From positions 1 to 22,735 of the forward strand of contig JAJZSA010000041.1 of NCBI GenBank assembly GCA_021822115.1: a stretch of 22,735 nucleotides of DNA, in the 5' to 3' direction. The position numbers were made by a program, and so were the translations under genes. Within the stretch, counting starts at the first letter, position 1; each line of letters begins with the position of its first letter. This DNA comes from Pseudomonadota bacterium. Its GTDB lineage: Bacteria; Pseudomonadota; Gammaproteobacteria; Burkholderiales; Gallionellaceae. This document shows positions 6,604 to 14,111 of this stretch, in pieces. Below the pieces are notes generated by a model, which saw only the letters and a list, made by a program, of their open reading frames with translations, was not told the origin of the DNA and ran no database searches.

Positions 6604-6749
6604 AACCAGCGAGCTGGCAAGTGGCTGGTTATCCGGCGCAGGCGGGAATCCAGTCGATCGAATGGTCTCCGCATGGTGGGACGACCTTGGGTTTTCTCCG
6701 CTGCGCGGGTGATAGGTTTTGCTGGATTCCCGCGTGCGCGGGAATGACG
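6604..6749. repeat. Composite palindromic repeat, copy A (paired dRS3-like units)
   Basis: A degenerate left unit (6631-6649, GGCGCAGGCGGGAAT) and a perfect right unit at 6726-6745 (ATTCCC, GCGTGCGC, GGGAAT) face each other about 75 bases apart. The internal block GATCGAATG and, 8 bases on, a GC-to-GGGAC segment recur in the copy at 10262-10376. A separate 7-base inverted repeat AACCAGC/GCTGGTT lies at 6604-6630. This fills the space between the convergent small gene and rlmM; no gene is seen in it. Confidence 0.7.
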
Positions 6750-6771
6750 ATGCCGGGGGCTGCGTTTTTTC

Positions 6772-7830
6772 TTAGCCTCGGGCGCGTGTCAGGCAGACCG
6801 TGACTTCTTCGCGGTCGTGATAGAGCTGCTTCACTTCCAGTCTGTATTGCATGCCTTTCTTGTTGAGCGCGCTGCGTATCGTGTCCAGCGCGAGACGCAG
6901 CGCTTCCACGCGTTTCTTCATCGGCAGTTTGAGGTTGAACACGGCGTTCGAGGTGTAGCCGCCGATGAACCATTCCGCCATCAATGCGGCCACCCGCTGC
7001 GGTTGTTCCACCATGTCGCACACCAGCCAGTCCACCGGCCGCTTGGGGCGGAAACGGAAGCCGTCCTGGCGCAGGTGGTGGATGGCGGGATGGCTGGCCG
7101 CCGCGCCCTTGAGCGGGCCGTTGTCCACGGCGGTGACTTTCAGGCCGCGCTGCACCAGTTGCCAGGTCCAGCCGCCGGGGGCGGCGCCGAGGTCGACCGC
7201 GGTCATGCGCGGCTTGAGCAGGCGCGCTTGTTCTTTTTCGCTGAGGAACACAGCGAAGGCTTCGCCCAGCTTGAGATAGGAACGGCTGGGCGCATCCGGC
7301 GACAGGCTGATACGGTGGATGCCCATGTGTGCATCGCTGCTGTTGGCCGGGTCGCTGCTGGCGATGAGCGCGCGTTCGGGGGCGGGGAAGAAGAGGTGCA
7401 GGCGCGGCAGGTTTGCCCTCTCCCCGAGCCCCTCTCCCGTGCCGGGCGAGGGGAGCAGGCGGCCGGATTCGACGAGCGCTTGTTCCAGCAACGGCTGGAA
7501 GCGGCGGGTGAAGCCGGAGAGGGTCTTGCCTTCGTTGGTGTCGGCCACTTCCACTTGCAGCGCGCCCCATTGCGCCGGTTCGGCGGGCAGGGCTTGCAGC
7601 AGTGGGGTGAGACGGTCGCGCTCGGGCAGGTCGGTCACTTCGCCATGCAGCTTGAGCAACTGGCGCGCGAAGGCGAGTTGTTTGTAGGCGAGTTTGGCCT
7701 TGCCTTGCAGCACGAGATAGCCGCTGCCTTCGATGACTTCGACGGGTTTGGCCTGCGTCTCGTCCACGCAGTCGCGTTCGAAGCCGGGACGGCAATAGAT
7801 CAGCCAGGTGGGGAGTACGGTGTCGTTCAT
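6772..7830 (-). CDS. rlmM: 23S rRNA 2'-O-ribose methyltransferase RlmM (C2498)
   Basis: The 352-residue protein is an SAM-dependent methyltransferase that modifies C2498 of 23S rRNA in E. coli. The N-terminal THUMP-like part opens with WLIYCRPGFERDC and includes LQVEVADTNEGK (91-102). The Rossmann methyltransferase core has AVDLGAAPGGWTWQLV (211-226) and TAVDNGPL. Other family blocks are VCDMVEQP, FNLKLPMKKR (298-307, catalytic Lys) and QLYHDREEVTV. ATG 7830-7828 overlaps the TGA of the upstream TRIC gene by four bases; longer frames starting upstream are not family-like. Residues about 126-140 are encoded by a dispersed palindromic repeat, an in-frame insertion between conserved SGRL and PRLHLFF. 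Confidence 0.92.
   Translation of the reverse strand: MNDTVLPTWLIYCRPGFERDCVDETQAKPVEVIEGSGYLVLQGKAKLAYKQLAFARQLLKLHGEVTDLPERDRLTPLLQALPAEPAQWGALQVEVADTNEGKTLSGFTRRFQPLLEQALVESGRLLPSPGTGEGLGERANLPRLHLFFPAPERALIASSDPANSSDAHMGIHRISLSPDAPSRSYLKLGEAFAVFLSEKEQARLLKPRMTAVDLGAAPGGWTWQLVQRGLKVTAVDNGPLKGAAASHPAIHHLRQDGFRFRPKRPVDWLVCDMVEQPQRVAALMAEWFIGGYTSNAVFNLKLPMKKRVEALRLALDTIRSALNKKGMQYRLEVKQLYHDREEVTVCLTRARG
7415..7455 (+). repeat. GCCCTCTCCCC hairpin repeat inside rlmM
   Basis: GCCCTCTCCCC at 7415-7425 is followed by an imperfect hairpin: CCCCTCTCCCG (7429-7439), a 3-base loop, and CGGGCGAGGGG (7443-7453), with one T-C mismatch at the seventh stem position. The same element recurs at 14061-14104 (same strand) and 13682-13720 (opposite strand). 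It lies wholly inside the rlmM coding sequence and keeps its frame. Confidence 0.8.
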
Positions 7831-8453
7831 GGGATGGGCCGGATGCGCGGCAGGTGGATGTGCCAGCGGATGGCGGCCAGGCGCAGACCGACCGTGAGCA
7901 GCATGGCGCACAGGATGGACAGCGGGCGGCCTGCGCCTGCCACATCGAGCAGGATCAGCAGCAGCGCGCCGGCCAGCGAGGCGGTGGCGTAGATGTCGGT
8001 GCGGAAGATGAGCGGTACTTCGTTGCACATGATGTCGCGGATGACGCCGCCGAACACCCCGGTGATGACGCCCATCAGCGCGGCGATGAACCAGTGCACG
8101 TGCAGGTTGAGTGCGACGGTGGTGCCGATCACGGTGAACAGTGCCAGGCCGAGCGCATCCGGCAGCAGGAAGAAGTTGCGCGGGATGGCGATACGGCGGC
8201 CGAGGTAGAAGGTGAGCACGGAGGCGGCGATGCCGACCAGCACGTAGACCGGATCGCTGATCCAGTACACCGGCAGGCGGCCGAGCAGGATGTCGCGCAC
8301 GGTGCCGCCGCCGATGCCGGCGATGACCGAGATGGTGGCGACGCCGAACAGGTCGAGCTCACGCCGGTGCGCTTCCAGCGTGGCGGTGATGGCGCAGACG
8401 GCGACGGCGCACAGGTCCAGGGTGTGTATCAGGCTCATGTTCAGGATGGGCAT
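7827..8453 (-). CDS. TRIC/UPF0126-family membrane protein (trimeric intracellular cation channel-like)
   Basis: The 208-residue hydrophobic protein has about seven membrane spans arranged as two repeats of the PF03458 (UPF0126) unit. Each repeat has its signature: GIGGGTVRDILLGRLPVYW (about 47-65) and FGGVIRDIMCNEVPLIF (about 134-150). Family members are proposed cation channels or glycine transporters of the inner membrane. Starts at 8453 (MPILNMSL) and 8438 are both possible, and neither has a clear ribosome-binding site. A TATAAT at 8470-8465 lies just upstream, implying a very short leader. The stop overlaps rlmM by four bases, so the two form an operon. Confidence 0.85.
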   Translation of the reverse strand: MPILNMSLIHTLDLCAVAVCAITATLEAHRRELDLFGVATISVIAGIGGGTVRDILLGRLPVYWISDPVYVLVGIAASVLTFYLGRRIAIPRNFFLLPDALGLALFTVIGTTVALNLHVHWFIAALMGVITGVFGGVIRDIMCNEVPLIFRTDIYATASLAGALLLILLDVAGAGRPLSILCAMLLTVGLRLAAIRWHIHLPRIRPIP

Positions 8454-8464
8454 GCGGGGCGCGC

Positions 8465-8470
8465 ATTATA
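8465..8470 (-). promoter_or_regulatory. -10 box (TATAAT) for the TRIC-rlmM operon
   Basis: A perfect TATAAT reads on the minus strand 12 bases before the ATG at 8453. No TTGACA-like -35 stands at the right distance. If used, transcription would begin almost at the start codon, consistent with a near-leaderless message or with use of the ATG at 8438. Confidence 0.45.
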
Positions 8471-8493
8471 AAGGGGCGCCTTCGGCTCGGTGG

Positions 8494-8499
8494 TAGAAT
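8494..8499 (+). promoter_or_regulatory. -10 box (TAGAAT) for the HAD hydrolase gene
   Basis: TAGAAT matches five of six consensus bases, 26 bases before the ATG at 8526, in the spacer between the divergent TRIC and HAD genes. No strong -35 is seen. Confidence 0.4.
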
Positions 8500-8525
8500 C
8501 CGCGCCTCATTTTTTGGATGCAGTC

Positions 8526-9182
8526 ATGGCTAAACGTTACGAACTCATCGTGTTCGATTGGGACGGCACGGTGATGGACTCCACGGCGGTGATCGCCACT
8601 TCCATCCAGTCCGCTTGCCGCGACCTCGATCTGCCGGTGCCCAGCGATGAGGATGCGCGCCATGTGATCGGCATGGGGTTGAACGAGGCGTTGCGGCACG
8701 CGGTACCTGCCGCGCCGGAAGCGATGTACGAGCCATTGGCGGATCGTTATCGCCATTATTTCCTGGCGCAGGATCAGAGCATCCCGTTGTTCTCCGGTGC
8801 GCGCGAGACCATAGCGGAGCTGCATGCCGCAGGCCATGTGTTGGCGGTGGCCACCGGCAAGAGCCGCAAGGGACTGGACCGCGTGCTGGACAGCAGCGGT
8901 TTGCGTCCGTACTTTCTGGCCACTCGCACGGCCGACCAGACTTTCTCCAAACCGCATCCGGCGATGTTGCTGGAACTGATGGATGAGCTGGGCATGCAAC
9001 CGGACGAGGTGTTGATGGTGGGTGACACCACGCACGACTTGCAGATGGCGATCAACGCCGGGGTGGATGCGGTGGGTGTGACGCACGGCGCCCATCCCGA
9101 AGACCAGTTGCGTGCGCTGAACCCGCTGGCGCTGCTGGACGATTTCCATGAGCTGCGCGCCTGGTTCAAAGATAACGCGTAA
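8526..9182 (+). CDS. HAD-IA phosphatase (phosphoglycolate phosphatase-like)
   Basis: The 218-residue protein is a haloacid dehalogenase superfamily phosphatase with all four motifs: VFDWDGTVMDS (nucleophile Asp11, general acid Asp13), ATGKSRKG (Thr of motif II), the Lys in FSKPHP (motif III), and VGDTTHDLQMA (motif IV acids). Length and layout match Gph-like subfamily IA enzymes; the physiological substrate is uncertain. The frame extends upstream to a GTG at 8490, but ATG 8526 gives the standard N-terminus. In related genomes similar HAD and S49 genes often follow rluC, from which this pair is separated by about 7 kb of accessory DNA. Confidence 0.85.
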   Translation: MAKRYELIVFDWDGTVMDSTAVIATSIQSACRDLDLPVPSDEDARHVIGMGLNEALRHAVPAAPEAMYEPLADRYRHYFLAQDQSIPLFSGARETIAELHAAGHVLAVATGKSRKGLDRVLDSSGLRPYFLATRTADQTFSKPHPAMLLELMDELGMQPDEVLMVGDTTHDLQMAINAGVDAVGVTHGAHPEDQLRALNPLALLDDFHELRAWFKDNA

Positions 9183-9250
9183 CTGTCTTCCAGCTTTTTT
9201 ACATGTAGTTATTTCGTCCGCGCTTTGCACGGGGTATTTAAATCCACTGG

Positions 9251-9270
9251 ATTCCGGCGTATGCCGGAAT
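9251..9270. repeat. Single dRS3-like palindrome
   Basis: ATTCCGGC (9251-9258), a 4-base centre and GCCGGAAT (9263-9270) form a perfect 20-base palindromic unit preceded by CACTGG and followed by GACCGG. It is a variant of the ATTCCC-N8-GGGAAT units seen elsewhere in the window. It sits in the 120-base gap between the HAD and S49 genes, about 20 bases ahead of the latter's ribosome-binding site. Confidence 0.75.
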
Positions 9271-9302
9271 GACCGGATGCTTGGAGAGTTGAAGGAGAAC
9301 GT

Positions 9303-10256
9303 ATGTCCGATCAGAACGATAACTGGGAACGCAAGGTACTGGAAAAACTGGCGCTGTCCGCCCTTCAGGAACAGCGCCGCGCACGCCGCTGGGGCATCTT
9401 CTTCAAGCTGCTGACTTTCGCTTACCTGTTCTTCCTGTTCGTGCTGCTGGCCGACCTGGCGGGTGACGGGAGCGACGGCATGCCGGGTGGCAAGCACACC
9501 GCGCTGGTGGATGTGAACGGCGTGATCGCGGCGGACAGCATGGCCAATGCGGACAACCTGATCGCCAGCTTGCAGGATGCCTTTGCCGACAGTCACACCG
9601 CCGGCGTGATCCTGCGCATCAACAGCCCCGGCGGCAGCCCGGTGCAGGCTGGTCTGGTGAACGACGAGATCAAGCGCCTGCGTGCGTTGCATCCCGACAT
9701 CCCGTTGCATGTGGTGGTGGAAGATATGTGTGCGTCCGGCGGTTATTACATCGCGGCGGCGGCAGACAACATCTATGTGAACAAGGCGAGCATCGTCGGC
9801 TCCATCGGCGTGCTGATGGATGGTTTCGGTTTTACCGGCACCATGCAGAAGCTGGGAGTGGAGCGCCGCCTGATGACGGCAGGCGAGAACAAGGGCTTCA
9901 TGGACCCGTTCTCGCCGCTCAATCCCAAGCATGAAGCGTTCACCAAGAGCTTGCTGGAGAATATCCATCAGCAGTTCATCGCCGTGGTGCGCGAAGGGCG
10001 CGGTGCCCGTCTGCACGAGACGCCGGAGATGTTCAGCGGCCTGTTCTGGACCGGCGACAAGGCGATCCAGATGGGGCTGGCGGATGCGATCGGCAGCGTG
10101 GATTCCGTGGCGCGCGATGTGATCAAGGCGGAGACGGTGATCGACTACACCGCACACGAGAACATCGCCGACCGTCTGGCGAAGAAGCTGGGCGCCGGTG
10201 TGGCCAGCATGTTCCCCGGCTTCGGCGCACAGGGCGAGGGCATGACGCTACGCTAG
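9303..10256 (+). CDS. sppA: S49-family peptidase (signal peptide peptidase SppA-like)
   Basis: The 317-residue single-domain S49 protease is probably anchored in the inner membrane with its catalytic domain in the periplasm, where it degrades leftover signal peptides. One membrane span lies at about 32-51 after a basic stretch (QEQRRARRW). The catalytic Ser145 sits in DMCASGGYYIAAAAD, and Lys197 in AGENKGFMDPFSP is the dyad lysine. LRINSPGGSPVQA (104-116) and the SIVGSIGVLM strand are typical of the family. AAGGAGAA at about 9291-9298 supports ATG 9303. The short form resembles the SppA of many proteobacteria rather than the double-domain E. coli protein. Confidence 0.9.
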   Translation: MSDQNDNWERKVLEKLALSALQEQRRARRWGIFFKLLTFAYLFFLFVLLADLAGDGSDGMPGGKHTALVDVNGVIAADSMANADNLIASLQDAFADSHTAGVILRINSPGGSPVQAGLVNDEIKRLRALHPDIPLHVVVEDMCASGGYYIAAAADNIYVNKASIVGSIGVLMDGFGFTGTMQKLGVERRLMTAGENKGFMDPFSPLNPKHEAFTKSLLENIHQQFIAVVREGRGARLHETPEMFSGLFWTGDKAIQMGLADAIGSVDSVARDVIKAETVIDYTAHENIADRLAKKLGAGVASMFPGFGAQGEGMTLR

Positions 10257-10261
10257 ATCGC

Positions 10262-10376
10262 CGTCATTCCGGCGCAGGCCGGAATCCAGCTGATCGAATG
10301 AATCCCGCGTAGCGGGACAAAACCAACAACTGCATTTTGATGAAAGCGCTGGATTCCCGCGTGCGCGGGAATGACG
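10262..10376. repeat. Composite palindromic repeat, copy B (paired dRS3-like units)
   Basis: The left unit at 10266-10285 (ATTCCGGC, 4 bases, GCCGGAAT) and right unit at 10353-10372 (ATTCCC, GCGTGCGC, GGGAAT) flank a spacer of 67 bases. CGTCA before the left unit and TGACG after the right unit are inverted, so the element is bounded by matching ends. The internal GATCGAATG and GC-to-GGGAC blocks align with copy A at 6631-6749. It fills the gap between convergent sppA and the DUF255 gene, where a paired palindrome may also end transcription. Confidence 0.78.
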
Positions 10377-10383
10377 CGCGGTG

Positions 10384-12410
<2,027 letters not shown>

Positions 12411-12414
<4 letters not shown>

Positions 12415-13013
12415 CGGCGCAGTAAAGGTTGCAGATATGGCCGTAGATTAGCGAGGATCTGCGATTGTGCAACTGCGTTGGGATGAAGGTTATCCGCCTG
12501 GAACTGTTCGGGTGGGATGTCTGCCAGCATGAACGGCACGAGTGCGACGCGGTGGCGCTTGGCCAGTTTGGGATACAGCTCGCGGAAACGTTGCGTGTAG
12601 GCCGGTCCGTAGTTGGGCGGCAACTGCATGCCCAGCAGCAGCACTTTGGCATGCGCTTGCTTTGCATGCCGGATGATGGCGTCCAGGTTCTTCTCGGTCT
12701 CTGCCAGCGGTGTGCCGCGCAGACCGTCGTTGGCACCCAGTTCCACGATGACGATGGTTGGCCGATGTTCATGCAGCGCGGGCTCGATACGGCGCAGACC
12801 GCCCGCCGTCGTTTCGCCGCTGATGCTGGCATTCACCACTGCATAGCCTTGCCCGGCGACCTCGGCTTGCAGCAGGGTGGCCCAGGCAGCGCTGCGTGCA
12901 ATGCCGTAACCGGCTGATAAACTGTCGCCGAAGACCAGGATGTTGTTGGCGGCGCGCGCGGCCGATGGCAGCAGCAGGCACAACGAGAAGATAAGGAAAG
13001 GCAGGCGTTTCAT
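12411..13013 (-). CDS. tesA: Arylesterase / acyl-CoA thioesterase I (SGNH hydrolase)
   Basis: The 200-residue product is close to E. coli TesA (208). A signal peptide is clear: [21 protein letters not shown] with cleavage likely after Ala-Arg-Ala, so it is periplasmic. The four SGNH blocks are present: [10 protein letters not shown] (Ser31), [22 protein letters not shown], and [11 protein letters not shown] (Asp174, His177). It hydrolyses thioesters and esters of fatty acids or aryl groups. Its start codon shares bases with that of divergent ybbA, the same tesA/ybbA-ybbP neighbourhood as in E. coli. The stop overlaps the DUF255 gene. Confidence 0.93.
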
Positions 13014-13677
13014 GGCAGCGATTGTGCAAGCATCGGGACTCACCAAGCAAGTGATGAGCGGCGATAGTCCGCTCACCATCCTGCACGATGTCAGTTTCGA
13101 GGTGGCGGCGGGCGACAGCCTGGCCATCGTCGGCGCCTCCGGTTCGGGCAAATCCACCTTGCTCGGCTTGCTCGCCGGGCTTGATGTGCCGAGCAGCGGC
13201 AGCGTTTTTCTCGGCGGCAGTGACCTGTTCGCACTGGACGAGGATGGTCGCGCGCGCCTGCGCGGTGAACTGGCCGGCTTCGTGTTCCAATCGTTCCAGT
13301 TGCTGCCGGCCCTGAGCGCGCTGGAGAACGTGATGCTACCGCTGGAACTGGTTGGTGCCGCCGACGCACGCCAGCGAGCGGCAGCCTCGTTGCAACAGGT
13401 TGGTCTCAGCGCGCGCGCGCACCATCTGCCCAAACACCTTTCCGGCGGCGAGCAGCAACGCGTCGCACTCGCCCGCGCCTTCGTCACCCGACCCAAGATC
13501 CTGTTCGCCGACGAACCCACCGGCAACCTCGATGCCGCCACCGGCGCACAAGTGATCGAACTGATGCTGGAACTCAACCGCGCACAAGGTACGACGTTGA
13601 TCCTGGTGACGCACGACGACAAACTGGCGGCGCGCTGCAAGCGGCAGTTGCGGCTGGCGGCGGGGAGGGTGGTTTAG
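13012..13677 (+). CDS. ybbA: ABC transporter ATP-binding protein YbbA
   Basis: The 221-residue ATPase belongs to the LolD/MacB-type ABC subfamily. Walker A is GASGSGKST (41-49), the signature is LSGGEQQRVALARA, Walker B is ILFADEPTGNLDA, and the switch His is in LVTHDDK. It pairs with the large FtsX-like permease encoded at 14108. In E. coli YbbA-YbbP stands divergently next to tesA, as here. ATG 13012 is favoured, with purine-rich AAAGGCAGG just before it inside the tesA coding region; a longer frame from 12940 overlaps tesA and is unlike the family. The transported substrate or mechanical role is unknown. Confidence 0.9.
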   Translation: MAAIVQASGLTKQVMSGDSPLTILHDVSFEVAAGDSLAIVGASGSGKSTLLGLLAGLDVPSSGSVFLGGSDLFALDEDGRARLRGELAGFVFQSFQLLPALSALENVMLPLELVGAADARQRAAASLQQVGLSARAHHLPKHLSGGEQQRVALARAFVTRPKILFADEPTGNLDAATGAQVIELMLELNRAQGTTLILVTHDDKLAARCKRQLRLAAGRVV

Positions 13678-13681
13678 TTTT

Positions 13682-13720
13682 CCCCTCGCCCGTTTACGGG
13701 AGAGGGGTAGGGGAGAGGGC
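13682..13720 (-). repeat. GCCCTCTCCCC hairpin repeat upstream of the DUF559 gene
   Basis: CCCCTCGCCCGT (13682-13693) and ACGGGAGAGGGG (13696-13707) form a 12-base stem with one mismatch and a TT loop, followed by GGGGAGAGGGC. Read on the minus strand it matches the copies at 7415 and 14061, including the same mismatched stem position as in rlmM. It starts five bases after the ybbA stop. There is no U tract, so it is not an ordinary intrinsic terminator. Confidence 0.8.
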
Positions 13721-13742
13721 TGAGGAATAACGGAGCAGGTTA

Positions 13743-14111
13743 ATGAGTCTTCTCGATAAAGCCAAGGCATTACGCCACAACCAGACCGATGCAGAGCAGA
13801 AGCTTTGGTATCACTTGCGTGCGCATCGGCTCATGGGAAAGAAGTTCAAGCGGCAGAAGCCGATCGGGAACTTTGTCGTGGATTTTGTCTGTGTCGAGGA
13901 GAAACTGGTCATTGAGCTGGATGGTGGGCAGCATGCCGATGCGCTCGGATATGACGAAGCGCGCACTGCCTTTTTGCAAAGCGAGGGATATCTGGTGTTG
14001 AGGTTCTGGAATCATGAAGTGTTGGGGGGGATCGATAGTATGCTGGAGGCGATACGGCTTGCCCTCTCCCCCGGCCCCTCTCCCACAAGTGTGAGAGGGG
14101 AGGTGCGATGA
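13743..14111 (+). CDS. DUF559 endonuclease-like protein (Vsr-fold)
   Basis: The 122-residue protein is a DUF559 (PF04480) member with a PD-(D/E)xK, very-short-patch-repair-like fold. Key residues visible are Glu18 in TDAEQKLW, Asp47 in VVDFVCVEEKL, and Glu58/Asp60 in VIELDGGQHAD, followed by LRFWNHEVL. The role is not established; a nicking or repair nuclease is plausible. The last 17 codons ([17 protein letters not shown]) are encoded by a dispersed repeat at 14061. A second, inverted copy lies upstream at 13682, so the gene is bracketed by the repeat. It interrupts the normally adjacent ybbA-ybbP pair, and its TGA overlaps the ybbP ATG by four bases. GGAG at 13732-13735 may serve as its ribosome-binding site. 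Confidence 0.85.
   Translation: MSLLDKAKALRHNQTDAEQKLWYHLRAHRLMGKKFKRQKPIGNFVVDFVCVEEKLVIELDGGQHADALGYDEARTAFLQSEGYLVLRFWNHEVLGGIDSMLEAIRLALSPGPSPTSVRGEVR
14061..14104 (+). repeat. GCCCTCTCCCC hairpin repeat at the end of the DUF559 gene
   Basis: GCCCTCTCCCC (14061-14071) is followed by CCCCTCTCCCAC (14075-14086), loop AAGT, and GTGAGAGGGG (14091-14100), the stem having a two-base bulge. It is in direct orientation to the rlmM copy and inverted relative to the copy at 13682. It encodes the DUF559 C-terminus, and its tail GGGGAGGT (14097-14104) is the ribosome-binding site of ybbP. Confidence 0.8.

Noticed and set aside
6817..7992. A 391-codon plus-strand open frame opposite rlmM and the TRIC gene
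   Set aside because: Both minus-strand genes have full family motifs; this frame has none.
8466..10157. A 563-codon minus-strand open frame across the HAD and S49 genes
   Set aside because: It crosses two well-supported genes, their spacer and a palindromic repeat; no motifs and a shadow-type composition.
5423..10376. The repeated palindromes as a CRISPR array
   Set aside because: Units are few, far apart, variable in spacing and orientation, with no regular spacers or cas genes.
13682..13707. Hairpin after ybbA as an intrinsic terminator
   Set aside because: No U tract, it lies inside an operon, and it matches a dispersed repeat with copies inside coding sequence.
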